Positions 1 through 6,162 of a DNA stretch of 6,335 nucleotides are shown here, piece by piece. The stretch is from positions 16,754 through 23,088 of the forward strand of contig DDOT01000097.1 of assembly GCA_002341815.1 (NCBI GenBank), given 5' to 3'. Both the position numbers and the translations under genes were made by a program. Position 1 is the stretch's first letter. The number at the start of each line of letters is the position of its first letter. The DNA comes from Thiobacillus sp. UBA2487 (GTDB lineage: Bacteria > Pseudomonadota > Gammaproteobacteria > Burkholderiales > Sulfuriferulaceae). Under the pieces are notes generated by a model, which did no database searches, was not told the origin of the DNA, and worked only from the letters and a program-made list of their open reading frames with translations.

Positions 1-597
1 GCCATTGGACACCCCTGCCTCGACGTGCAACAAATCGCGATACCGCCCGTCAGCATGCAATACAGTGCCCAAAATGCCCGGCTCAGCACTGGCACGCAAA
101 ACCACCGCACCAGCCCCATCGCCCCACAATATACAATTGCTGCGGTCTGACCAGTCGGTGATGCGAGACATGGTTTCTGCACCGACCACCAATGCCGTCT
201 TGGCCTGCCCGGCCCGAATAAAATTATCTGCGGTTGCCAACGCATACACAAAACCGCTACACACGGCTTGCACATCAAATGCAGGACAAGCATTTTCAAT
301 ACCCAATCCGGCTTGCAACAAACAGGCCGTCGATGGAAACACCAAATCGGGCGTCGTGGTGGCCACAATAATCAAATCAAGCTCATCCGGCCGCATGCCG
401 GCCGCTTCCAGCGCCCGCAAACTGGCTTGCAGGGCGAGTGAACTGGTGGTTTCACCCTCCGCCACCAAATGGCGCTGGCGTATGCCGGTGCGCTCGACGA
501 TCCATTCATCTGTCGTATCGACCATCCGCGCCAGTTCCTGATTGGACATAATCCGTTCTGGCAGCGCACTGCCTGTTCCAACAACCTGTGCATGCAT
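1..597 (-). CDS. fabH: Beta-ketoacyl-ACP synthase III (FabH), N-terminal 199 residues, cut by window edge
   Basis: FabH condenses acetyl-CoA with malonyl-ACP to start type II fatty-acid synthesis in the cytoplasm. Reading the minus strand from 597 gives an open frame to the window edge: 199 of roughly 320 residues expected for the family. The start [15 protein letters not shown], the segment [14 protein letters not shown] (residues 30-43) and the nucleophile region [15 protein letters not shown] (106-120, catalytic Cys113) are typical FabH. So is [10 protein letters not shown] (158-167), where the commoner first residue is F. The His and Asn of the catalytic triad would lie beyond the window. 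The ATG at 597 follows the plsX stop by 7 bp. An in-frame GTG at 601-603 is an alternative and is better spaced from a GAGGA inside the plsX end, so the exact start is uncertain by two codons. The gene should be co-transcribed and translationally coupled with plsX. Confidence 0.95.
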   Translation of the reverse strand, partial: MHAQVVGTGSALPERIMSNQELARMVDTTDEWIVERTGIRQRHLVAEGETTSSLALQASLRALEAAGMRPDELDLIIVATTTPDLVFPSTACLLQAGLGIENACPAFDVQAVCSGFVYALATADNFIRAGQAKTALVVGAETMSRITDWSDRSNCILWGDGAGAVVLRASAEPGILGTVLHADGRYRDLLHVEAGVSNG

Positions 598-604
598 ATT
601 CACT

Positions 605-1630
605 TCAGGCAGCATCCTCATGAGCAATCGCCATTCTTTCACTGATGCGTTGCAATACCTGATTGCGCACCTCGCGAACGGCTTTAATAATTGATTGTTC
701 AAATGCAAAGCGGTCTGCACCGCCATGACTTTTAATCACCACGCCACGCAAACCCAACAATGTAGCGCCATTATAGCGACGCGGATCAACGCGACGCTTA
801 AAGGCATTCAGCACCGGCATTGCCATCAAGGCGACCATACGTGTCAACCAGTTACGGTTAAATTCCTCGCGCAGAATGGTCGAAATCATTTTCGCAAGGC
901 CTTCCGATGTTTTTAGCGCCACATTGCCCACAAAACCATCGCACACCACCACATCGGTCGTGCCGCGATAAATATCGTCACCTTCAATGTTGCCATAGAA
1001 ATTCAGACCGCTGGCGCGCAACAATTCAGCAGCCTGTTTCACCGTTTCATTGCCCTTGATTTCTTCTTCACCGATATTGAGCAACCCGACACTCGGCTGT
1101 TCACGTTGCTCCATCGCAGCCACCAGCACCGCACCCATCATGCCGAACTGCAACAAATGCTGTGGCGTGCAATCCACATTCGCACCCAGATCAAGCACAA
1201 TGCAGTGCCCTTTCAGGGTCGGCAATTCACTGGCGATTGCCGGCCGTTCAATACCCGGCAACATTTTCAACACAAAACGGGCGGTCGCCATCAACGCGCC
1301 GGTATTACCCGCTGAAACACAGGCATGTGCTTCGGCAGATTTAACCAAATCAATTGCCACGCGCATGGATGAATCTTTTTTATTGCGCATCGCCAGCGCA
1401 GGTGATTCATCCATACCAACCACTTCACTGGCGTGATGAACATGCAACCGCTCGACAGGCACATCCCGGTGACGACGCAACTCTTCTTGAATTCGGCTTT
1501 CGATGCCGACCAGAACGACCTCAAGATCCGCATCTCGCGCCATACATTGCAATACGGCAGGCACCGTTACTGCCGGACCATGATCTCCGCCCATTGCGTC
1601 GACCGCAACGACTACTCGATTGTCAGGCAT
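605..1630 (-). CDS. plsX: Phosphate acyltransferase PlsX
   Basis: PlsX converts acyl-ACP and inorganic phosphate to acyl-phosphate, the acyl donor for PlsY in phospholipid synthesis; it is a soluble, peripherally membrane-associated enzyme. The 341-residue product has the usual family length. Conserved blocks run in order: [12 protein letters not shown] (residues 8-19), [12 protein letters not shown] (104-115), [10 protein letters not shown] (129-138), [18 protein letters not shown] (146-163), [13 protein letters not shown] (183-195), [10 protein letters not shown] (211-220), [18 protein letters not shown] (227-244) and a C-terminal [20 protein letters not shown] (287-306). The ATG at 1630 is chosen because the protein begins directly with the first conserved strand and no in-frame start precedes it closely. 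No convincing Shine-Dalgarno lies upstream; instead a 17-bp dyad occupies 1639-1655. The gene lies between rpmF, 111 bp upstream, and fabH, 7 bp downstream, the classic rpmF-plsX-fabH order. Confidence 0.97.
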   Translation of the reverse strand: MPDNRVVVAVDAMGGDHGPAVTVPAVLQCMARDADLEVVLVGIESRIQEELRRHRDVPVERLHVHHASEVVGMDESPALAMRNKKDSSMRVAIDLVKSAEAHACVSAGNTGALMATARFVLKMLPGIERPAIASELPTLKGHCIVLDLGANVDCTPQHLLQFGMMGAVLVAAMEQREQPSVGLLNIGEEEIKGNETVKQAAELLRASGLNFYGNIEGDDIYRGTTDVVVCDGFVGNVALKTSEGLAKMISTILREEFNRNWLTRMVALMAMPVLNAFKRRVDPRRYNGATLLGLRGVVIKSHGGADRFAFEQSIIKAVREVRNQVLQRISERMAIAHEDAA

Positions 1631-1638
1631 GATGTTGA

Positions 1639-1655
1639 TTGACGAACAACGTCAA
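1639..1655. promoter_or_regulatory. Perfect dyad just upstream of plsX start
   Basis: The sequence TTGACG-AACAA-CGTCAA has 6-bp perfect arms and a 5-nt spacer. It ends 8 bp before the plsX ATG, in the place where a ribosome-binding site would be expected. It could be a protein operator or a small hairpin affecting plsX translation. Chance occurrence is possible for arms this short, so function is inferred only from position. Confidence 0.35.
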
Positions 1656-1678
1656 AATGAGGGGCGTTAATTAGATCA

Positions 1679-1721
1679 GTCGCAAGACAAAAATGGCGTG
1701 CACACATGCGAATCTTGCGAC
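1679..1721 (-). repeat. Inverted repeat between rpmF and plsX (candidate processing or attenuator hairpin)
   Basis: GTCGCAAGA at 1679-1687 is matched perfectly by TCTTGCGAC at 1713-1721, giving a 9-bp stem with a 25-nt loop in the rpmF-plsX transcript. A further 5-bp helix (1674-1678 with 1735-1739) can stack beneath it, leaving a 13-nt bulge. No T-tract follows on the minus strand, so it is not a standard intrinsic terminator. An mRNA processing or stability element separating rpmF from the lipid genes is a reasonable reading. The stem is seen directly; its role is inferred. Confidence 0.5.
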
Positions 1722-1733
1722 CGTTTGACTGGC

Positions 1734-1745
1734 TTGATCGATCAA
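1734..1745. repeat. 12-bp palindrome overlapping the rpmF stop
   Basis: TTGATCGATCAA is a perfect 12-bp palindrome containing two GATC sites, and it includes the rpmF stop codon (1742-1744). Its downstream half also forms the outer arm of the larger inverted-repeat structure at 1674-1739. It may be a by-product of the local GATC motifs. Confidence 0.3.
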
Positions 1746-1921
1746 TCGCCTTTGGTGGCAACCACTTTACGACCACGATAAAAGCCATTCGGGCTGATAT
1801 GGTGACGCAGATGCACCTCACCGGTCGTCGGCTCAACGGCCAGCGGAGGATTGGTCAGAAAATCGTGGGCGCGATGCATGCCACGCTTGGATGGGGATTT
1901 TTTGTTCTGTTGAACGGCCAT
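1742..1921 (-). CDS. rpmF: 50S ribosomal protein L32
   Basis: L32 is a small basic protein of the large ribosomal subunit. The 59-residue product starts [20 protein letters not shown] and carries the [15 protein letters not shown] segment (residues 32-46) followed by YRGRK (48-52), matching the bacterial L32 family in sequence and length. It lacks the zinc-binding cysteine pairs found in some L32 proteins, as usual for the proteobacterial form. The ATG at 1921 is fixed by the conserved N-terminus and by AGGAGT at 1929-1934, 7 bp upstream. The frame stays open further upstream, but those codons show no family similarity. It is first in the minus-strand cluster rpmF-plsX-fabH. The yceD (DUF177) gene that often precedes rpmF is not present upstream, where divergent pycA begins instead. 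Confidence 0.97.
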   Translation of the reverse strand: MAVQQNKKSPSKRGMHRAHDFLTNPPLAVEPTTGEVHLRHHISPNGFYRGRKVVATKGD

Positions 1922-1928
1922 GTCATAA

Positions 1929-1934
1929 ACTCCT
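1929..1934 (-). promoter_or_regulatory. Shine-Dalgarno of rpmF
   Basis: The minus strand reads AGGAGT followed by a 7-nt spacer and ATG. It is the strongest ribosome-binding site in the window, as expected for a ribosomal protein gene, and it decides the start against upstream in-frame codons. Confidence 0.85.
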
Positions 1935-1984
1935 GATAAATACATTCCGGCAATACAATAATTCAGGCGCCAATCAGAAGTAAA

Positions 1985-2005
1985 CGTCTGGTATGATGAC
2001 AGACG
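1985..2005. repeat. Dyad in the divergent promoter region
   Basis: CGTCTG at 1985-1990 and CAGACG at 2000-2005 are perfect inverted arms around a 9-nt centre, a 21-bp span and arm layout compatible with a dimeric regulator site. It lies just upstream of the weak candidate rpmF promoter. The arms are short and chance cannot be excluded. Confidence 0.3.
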
Positions 2006-2036
2006 AGCTGCCATTGACAGCTTACCGACAGCGCCG

Positions 2037-2060
2037 GGCGAATCCGGGTTCAAATTCGCC
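2037..2060. repeat. Inverted repeat upstream of the pycA promoter
   Basis: GGCGAAT (2037-2043) and ATTCGCC (2054-2060) are perfect 7-bp arms around a 10-nt centre. On the plus strand it ends about 25 bp before the -10 element of pycA, so it overlaps or abuts the -35 zone. It is therefore a candidate operator for pycA, or for both divergent genes. Confidence 0.35.
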
Positions 2061-2062
2061 TT

Positions 2063-2091
2063 GTTCCGGCACAAGTCGAACATGATATAAT
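2063..2091 (+). promoter_or_regulatory. Extended -10 sigma-70 promoter of pycA
   Basis: The sequence TGATATAAT at 2083-2091 is a perfect TATAAT (2086-2091) with the TGn extension, so it can work without a good -35. The hexamer at 17-bp spacing is GTTCCG (2063-2068), a poor -35 match. Transcription would start near 2097-2099, giving a leader of about 32 nt to the GTG start. Confidence 0.75.
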
Positions 2092-2112
2092 TTGCAGACA
2101 AATTTGTCAAAA

Positions 2113-2122
2113 AGAAGGCGAG
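2113..2122 (+). promoter_or_regulatory. Ribosome-binding site of pycA
   Basis: The purine-rich stretch AGAAGGCGAG lies 8 to 12 nt before GTG at 2131. It supports GTG 2131 over the in-frame TTG at 2092, which would fall directly behind the -10 element and outside the expected transcript. Confidence 0.6.
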
Positions 2123-2130
2123 TTAAGCGC

Positions 2131-3549
2131 GTGATCAAAAAGATACTCATAGCAAACCGCGGTGAAATCGCCGTGCGTATCGTTCGTGCATGTTCCGAAC
2201 TTGGCATTACTTCTGTTGCCATTTATACCGATGCTGACCGCCATGCCTTGCATGTCAAAAAAGCAGATGAATCCTACAACATCGGTTCCGACCCGGTGCA
2301 AGGATACTTAAATGCCCACAACATCGTGAACCTTGCCGTGGCAAGCGGTTGCGACGCCTTGCACCCCGGATATGGTTTTTTATCAGAAAATCCGGTATTG
2401 GCCGAGGTTTGTGCCCGACGCGGCATCCACTTTATTGGCCCCGATGCAAATGTCATACGCATGATGGGCGACAAAATTGAAGCCCGCAAGGCCATGATCC
2501 GCGCCGGGATTCCAGTGGTACCGGGGAGCGACCACAGCTTGGCCGACGTCGAAGAAGCACGCCAACTGGCTAATGTCATTGGCTATCCCGTGATGCTGAA
2601 AGCCACCAATGGCGGTGGCGGTCGCGGCATCCGGCGCTGTGACTCCGAAACGGAACTATTGAAAAACTACGATCGGGTGGTCTCCGAAGCCGGTAAAGCC
2701 TTTGGCAAACCAGATATTTTCATTGAAAAATGTGTGGTTAACCCACGCCATATCGAGGTGCAAATCATTGCCGACAAATTCGGCAACACACTGCACCTGT
2801 TCGAGCGTGATTGCTCAATCCAGCGGCGCAATCAGAAATTAATCGAAATCGCCCCATCCCCACAACTCACGGAAGCCCAGCGCCAGTATATCGGCAAACT
2901 GGCGGTCAACGCAGCGCGCGCCGTGAATTATGAAAATGCCGGCACTGTTGAGTTTTTACTTGACTCGGACAACCAGTTCTATTTCATGGAAATGAACACC
3001 CGACTGCAAGTGGAGCACACCGTCACCGAAACCATCACCGGCGTCGACATCGTACAAGAGCAAATCCGCATTGCCAGCGGCATGCCGTTACAATACAAAC
3101 AAGACGACATCCAGCACCGTGGTTTTGCCATGGAATTTCGCATCAATGCGGAAGACCCGCAAAACGGTTTTTTGCCCAGCTTCGGCCGTATTACGCGCTA
3201 CTATGCGCCAGGCGGCCCCGGCGTGCGTACGGATGCCGCCATGTACAGCGGTTATGTCATTCCACCTTATTATGATTCAATGTGTGCAAAACTCACCGTC
3301 TGGAATCTGACATGGGAAGGCGTTATTGAGCGTGGCAGACGCGCACTCAACGACATGGTGGTATTCGGCGTCAAAACCACGATACCTTACTATCTGGAAA
3401 TCTTGGGCAATGATGAATTTCGTTCGGGACAATTTGACACGTCATTCGTCGAAACCCATCCAGACCTGATAAACTATGACACCGGCAAGCCGCCTGAAAT
3501 TTTGGCAGCAGCCATTGCGGCGGCCATTGCCGCGCATAACGGTTTATAA
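2131..3549 (+). CDS. pycA: Pyruvate carboxylase subunit A (biotin carboxylase)
   Basis: This subunit carboxylates biotin using ATP and bicarbonate. From GTG 2131 the product has 472 residues and begins MIKKILIANRGEIAVRIVRA, as expected for the family. Domains in order: biotin carboxylase N-terminal domain (about 1-112), ATP-grasp domain (about 113-320) and C-terminal domain (about 333-440). Visible key residues include Lys115 and Lys157, the Gly-rich loop GGGGRG (161-166), His207, Lys236 and Glu274. The catalytic MEMNTRLQVEH block (286-296) has Glu287, Asn289, Arg291 and Glu295, and Arg337 lies in EFRINAED. KATNGGGGRGIRRC resembles PycA-type more than AccC-type biotin carboxylases. The adjacent pycB and the absence of accB also favour pyruvate carboxylase over acetyl-CoA carboxylase. 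The C-terminus ends in an Ala/Ile-rich stretch. The start is GTG, downstream of an extended -10 promoter. Confidence 0.9.
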   Translation: MIKKILIANRGEIAVRIVRACSELGITSVAIYTDADRHALHVKKADESYNIGSDPVQGYLNAHNIVNLAVASGCDALHPGYGFLSENPVLAEVCARRGIHFIGPDANVIRMMGDKIEARKAMIRAGIPVVPGSDHSLADVEEARQLANVIGYPVMLKATNGGGGRGIRRCDSETELLKNYDRVVSEAGKAFGKPDIFIEKCVVNPRHIEVQIIADKFGNTLHLFERDCSIQRRNQKLIEIAPSPQLTEAQRQYIGKLAVNAARAVNYENAGTVEFLLDSDNQFYFMEMNTRLQVEHTVTETITGVDIVQEQIRIASGMPLQYKQDDIQHRGFAMEFRINAEDPQNGFLPSFGRITRYYAPGGPGVRTDAAMYSGYVIPPYYDSMCAKLTVWNLTWEGVIERGRRALNDMVVFGVKTTIPYYLEILGNDEFRSGQFDTSFVETHPDLINYDTGKPPEILAAAIAAAIAAHNGL

Positions 3550-3557
3550 TTAAACGC

Positions 3558-3586
3558 GCCCGTGCCAGCGAAATACTGGCACGGGT
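3558..3586 (+). repeat. Strong hairpin in the pycA-pycB gap
   Basis: CCCGTGCCAG (3559-3568) and CTGGCACGGG (3576-3585) form a perfect 10-bp GC-rich stem with a 7-nt loop; G3558 and T3586 can add a wobble pair. It starts only 9 nt after the pycA stop. The following bases are TTATG, not a T-run, so simple termination is doubtful. It can protect the pycA 3' end or act in attenuation, because its 3' arm can also pair with the pycB ribosome-binding region at 3637-3644. Confidence 0.75.
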
Positions 3587-3590
3587 TATG

Positions 3591-3635
3591 CTGTGTCTGT
3601 AAAAAACACCGACACAGTGACTTGACGATTTTTTT
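3591..3635 (+). terminator. Second hairpin plus T7 tract before pycB (possible weak terminator or attenuator)
   Basis: CTGTGTC (3591-3597) pairs perfectly with GACACAG (3611-3617); two more inner pairs (GT with AC) are possible across one mismatch. A T7 run lies at 3629-3635, but 11 nt separate it from the stem, so a classical intrinsic terminator is not met. Together with the preceding hairpin it may reduce read-through from pycA into pycB. Partial termination is inferred, not seen. Confidence 0.4.
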
Positions 3636-3649
3636 GGTGCCAGTTGAAT

Positions 3650-5503
3650 ATGTCCAAAGTCTACCTCTCTGATCTTGTTTTGCGTGACGGCCATCAGTCG
3701 TTGATTGCCACCCGCCTGCGCACAGAGCACATGCTACCGATTTGTGCCCGTCTGGATAACATCGGGTTCTGGTCGCTCGAAGCCTGGGGCGGCGCCACAT
3801 TTGATGCCTGCGTGCGTTTTCTGAAAGAAGACCCGTGGGAAAGGCTCGCAAAGCTACGCAAGGCACTACCCAACACCCCCATTCAAATGCTGTTGCGCGG
3901 GCAAAACCTGCTGGGCTATCGCCATTATGCGGACGACGTTGTACGCGCGTTTGTCAAAAAATCTGCCGACAACGGCGTGGACGTATTCCGCATTTTCGAT
4001 GCCATGAATGACTTGCGCAATATGCAGGTATCCGTCGCTGCAGTGTTACAGGCCGGCAAACACGCACAAGGGGCTATTTCTTATACCACCAGCCCGGTGC
4101 ACGACATTCCCCACTTTGTTACGCTGGCCAAAAGCCTGGCCGATTTCGGTTGCCAAAGCATCGCCATCAAAGACATGGCCGGTCTGCTGACACCGGCGGT
4201 TGCCACGGAACTGGTAAGCGCCATTCGGCAAGCCACCGGTTTGCCCGTCCACACGCACAGTCACGCCACGTCCGGTTTGGCCAGCATGACGCTGCTCAAA
4301 GCCGTGGAAGCCGGCGCATCCATGATTGATACGTGCATTTCCGCATTCTCGGAAGGTGCCAGCCATCCCACCACCGAAAGCATGGTGGCTGCGTTGGCCG
4401 GCACGCCGTATGACACCGGCATCAAATTGGCAGACTTGGAAGAAATTGCGGCTTATTTCCGCGAAATCCGCAAACTGTATTGGCAATACGAAAGCAGCTT
4501 TACCGGGGTTGACCCGCGCGTCCTGATCAGTCAGGTGCCGGGCGGCATGATCTCTAATCTGTCCAATCAACTGAAAGAACAACGTGCGCTTGATCGCATG
4601 GATGAAGTGCTGGCAGAAATCCCGCGTGTGCGGGCTGATTTGGGTTACCCCCCCCTCGTCACCCCTACCTCTCAAATTGTCGGCACCCAGGCGGTATTGA
4701 ATGTCCTGAGCGGCGGGCGCTACAAAACCATTACCAACGAGGTCAAGCTGTATTTCCAAGGGCGCTACGGACAAACACCGGCACCGGTCAACAGCGAAAT
4801 CCGCAGTATGGCCATTGGCACACAAGACGTGATTCATTGCCGGCCAGCCGATTTGATCGCTGATGAAATGGACAAACTGCGCAACGAAATCGAAGGCATC
4901 GCCCAATGCGAGGAAGATGTGCTGACCTACGCCATGTTCCCTGATTTGGCACGCACATTCCTGCAAGAGCGCAACGCTGACACACTCACGCCGGAAGTGC
5001 TGCTGCCGATCAGCGCCAAAGACGCGGGCAATCAAACCCCTCGGTTTGCTGCCGATGAATTCCGCATCACCCTGCATGGCGAAAGCTATCACATTCGCTT
5101 GACCGGCACCGGTCGTGTATCGCAATCGGAACGCCCGTACTACGTCACTGTAGATGGGGTATCCGAAGAAGTATTTGTCGAAGCCTTGAATGAAGTGGAA
5201 GTCAATGATGCCGGTTCTGGCGACAGCAGCCGGCGCACCACTGCCGCCAAATCAACCACTGGCTCACGCCCACGCCCATCGCATGCCGGCCATGTCACCA
5301 CGGCCATGCCGGGTAATATCGTCGATGTATTGGTCAGCACGGGACAACAAGTCAAGGCGGGCGATCCGGTACTGGTGATTGAAGCCATGAAAATGGAAAA
5401 CGAAATTCAAGCCACCATTGCCGGCACCATCATCAACCTGTTTGTCATCAAAGGCGATACGGTAACGCCCGACCAGGCCTTACTGGAAATCCAGCCCGAA
5501 TAA
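3650..5503 (+). CDS. pycB: Pyruvate carboxylase subunit B (carboxyltransferase plus biotinyl domain; OadA-like)
   Basis: This subunit transfers carboxyl from carboxybiotin to pyruvate, giving oxaloacetate. The 617-residue product has an HMGL-like carboxyltransferase domain (about 1-265) with LRDGHQSL (11-18, metal ligand Asp13), GATFDACVRF (48-57), the IKDMAGLL block with the carbamylated Lys174, and HSHATSG (203-209, metal ligands His203 and His205). A conserved PYC/OADA domain follows (about 285-470). After a Gly/Ser/Thr/Arg-rich linker (about 518-545) comes a biotinyl domain with EAMKMEN (578-584, biotinylated Lys581). ATG 3650 is chosen over the in-frame TTG 3644 because family members begin close to this point. 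The ribosome-binding site is weak (GGTG, 3636-3639). Oxaloacetate decarboxylase alpha is the alternative, but no oadB or oadG is beside it and pycA is directly upstream. A C8 tract (4648-4655) lies inside the gene. Confidence 0.9.
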   Translation: MSKVYLSDLVLRDGHQSLIATRLRTEHMLPICARLDNIGFWSLEAWGGATFDACVRFLKEDPWERLAKLRKALPNTPIQMLLRGQNLLGYRHYADDVVRAFVKKSADNGVDVFRIFDAMNDLRNMQVSVAAVLQAGKHAQGAISYTTSPVHDIPHFVTLAKSLADFGCQSIAIKDMAGLLTPAVATELVSAIRQATGLPVHTHSHATSGLASMTLLKAVEAGASMIDTCISAFSEGASHPTTESMVAALAGTPYDTGIKLADLEEIAAYFREIRKLYWQYESSFTGVDPRVLISQVPGGMISNLSNQLKEQRALDRMDEVLAEIPRVRADLGYPPLVTPTSQIVGTQAVLNVLSGGRYKTITNEVKLYFQGRYGQTPAPVNSEIRSMAIGTQDVIHCRPADLIADEMDKLRNEIEGIAQCEEDVLTYAMFPDLARTFLQERNADTLTPEVLLPISAKDAGNQTPRFAADEFRITLHGESYHIRLTGTGRVSQSERPYYVTVDGVSEEVFVEALNEVEVNDAGSGDSSRRTTAAKSTTGSRPRPSHAGHVTTAMPGNIVDVLVSTGQQVKAGDPVLVIEAMKMENEIQATIAGTIINLFVIKGDTVTPDQALLEIQPE

Positions 5504-5505
5504 GT

Positions 5506-6096
5506 ATGGCATTGCCCCTTGTTTTAGCCTCCACCTCGACGTACCGGCAAGCCTTGCTGACACGCCTCGGGGTGGCTTTTACAACCGATTCCCCACAGGT
5601 AGATGAAAGCCGCCTGGCTAGCGAATCGCCTCGCGAAACGGCATGGCGATTGTCCGCTCTGAAGGCCCAAGCGGTTGCCGCCCGTCATCCCGCCGCATTG
5701 ATCATCGGCTCGGATCAAGTGGCCAGTTTGGCTGGCAGTCCGCTGGGCAAACCCGGCTCACATCACGCCGCTGTAGAACAATTACAAGCCATGCGCGGGC
5801 ATGAGGTGATTTTTCATACCGGCATCAGCCTGCTGAACAGCGCAACCGGGCATATTGAAACCACTGAAATTCCGACCACCGTTCGTATCCGCAATCTGAC
5901 AGACCAACAGATTACCGCCTATCTACACAAAGAACAGCCTTACGATTGCGCAGGCAGCGCCAAATCAGAAGCACTGGGAATTGCCATCATGGACAGCCTG
6001 AGCGGCGATGACCCAACCGCGCTGATCGGCTTGCCGCTGATCACCTTGACGCAAATGCTGTATCGGCAAGGGTTGGATGTACTGATGGCGGTGTGA
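5506..6096 (+). CDS. yceF: Maf-family nucleotide pyrophosphatase, YceF type (7-methyl-GTP)
   Basis: Maf proteins hydrolyse nucleoside triphosphates to the monophosphate and pyrophosphate as house-cleaning enzymes; the YceF branch prefers 7-methyl-GTP. The 196-residue product has the family length and motifs: LASTSTYRQALL (residues 7-18), DSPQVDES (28-35), IIGSDQVA (66-73, catalytic Asp70), GKPG (81-84), YDCAGSAKSEALGI (146-159) and DDPTALIGLPL (168-178). The GSDQ form, rather than ADT, places it in the YceF group. ATG 5506 lies 2 bp after the pycB stop, with no separate strong ribosome-binding site. The gene is therefore probably co-transcribed and translationally coupled with pycB. Its function is unrelated to pyruvate carboxylation; the linkage reflects the yceF neighbourhood of the rpmF-plsX-fabH cluster in many proteobacteria. 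Specificity for 7-methyl-GTP rests on subgroup motifs only. Confidence 0.93.
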   Translation: MALPLVLASTSTYRQALLTRLGVAFTTDSPQVDESRLASESPRETAWRLSALKAQAVAARHPAALIIGSDQVASLAGSPLGKPGSHHAAVEQLQAMRGHEVIFHTGISLLNSATGHIETTEIPTTVRIRNLTDQQITAYLHKEQPYDCAGSAKSEALGIAIMDSLSGDDPTALIGLPLITLTQMLYRQGLDVLMAV

Positions 6097-6101
6097 GTAT
6101 T

Positions 6102-6161
6102 CGGGTGGATGGTTGTGCAGTAGCGCTTGTCACCACCCGCCGCCAAAAACCCGCTGCACAA
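6102..6161. repeat. Two interleaved inverted repeats in the maf / lolD convergent gap
   Basis: CGGGTGG (6102-6108) pairs with CCACCCG (6133-6139), and TTGTGCAG (6113-6120) pairs with CTGCACAA (6154-6161). The arms are interleaved, so both helices could form together only as a pseudoknot; otherwise they are alternatives. Position between convergent stops suggests transcript 3' ends for maf and lolD. Neither strand shows a good T-run right after a stem, so a standard terminator cannot be called. Confidence 0.4.
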
Positions 6162-6162
6162 A

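Larger units (their letters stand above)
1922..2130. other. Divergent intergenic region rpmF / pycA
   Basis: These 209 bp separate divergent rpmF and pycA and must hold promoters for both. Dyads are visible at 1985-2005 (CGTCTG, 9-nt gap, CAGACG) and 2037-2060 (GGCGAAT, 10-nt gap, ATTCGCC), with a weaker one at 2062-2082 (TGTTC...GAACA). GACAGC is also repeated directly 11 bp apart, at 2016-2021 and 2027-2032. A weak minus-strand promoter for rpmF is possible (TTTACT, 18-bp spacer, TATTGT, roughly 1955-1984). No coding sequence resembling YceD is seen here. Confidence 0.5.

Noticed and set aside
5..541. Plus-strand open frame opposite fabH
   Set aside because: The opposite strand encodes FabH with its catalytic-cysteine motif; this frame shows no family similarity.
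1922..2110. N-terminal extension of rpmF, possibly a yceD remnant
   Set aside because: The frame is open, but the residues do not resemble YceD or L32, and a strong Shine-Dalgarno fixes the rpmF start at 1921.
2092..2130. N-terminal extension of pycA from TTG 2092
   Set aside because: The codon falls immediately after the TATAAT element and would not be in the transcript. The family N-terminus begins at GTG 2131.
3505..3537. Near-tandem 12-bp repeats at the end of pycA encoding Ala-Ala-Ala-Ile units
   Set aside because: An Ala/Ile-rich tail is normal for PycA-type proteins, so it is a protein feature rather than a DNA repeat element.
3559..3585. Classical rho-independent terminator after pycA
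   Set aside because: The stem is strong, but no T-run follows it directly, and pycB needs to be expressed from the same side. It was recorded as a hairpin instead.
3622..3651. Possible separate pycB promoter starting with TTGACG at 3622-3627
   Set aside because: No acceptable -10 hexamer lies at 16-18 bp; the expected place falls on the start codon itself.
4046..5125. Long minus-strand open frame (359 codons) opposite pycB
   Set aside because: It lies wholly antisense to a well-conserved gene, has no recognisable motif and is rich in residues expected from reverse reading of a GC-biased gene. No promoter or ribosome-binding site supports it.
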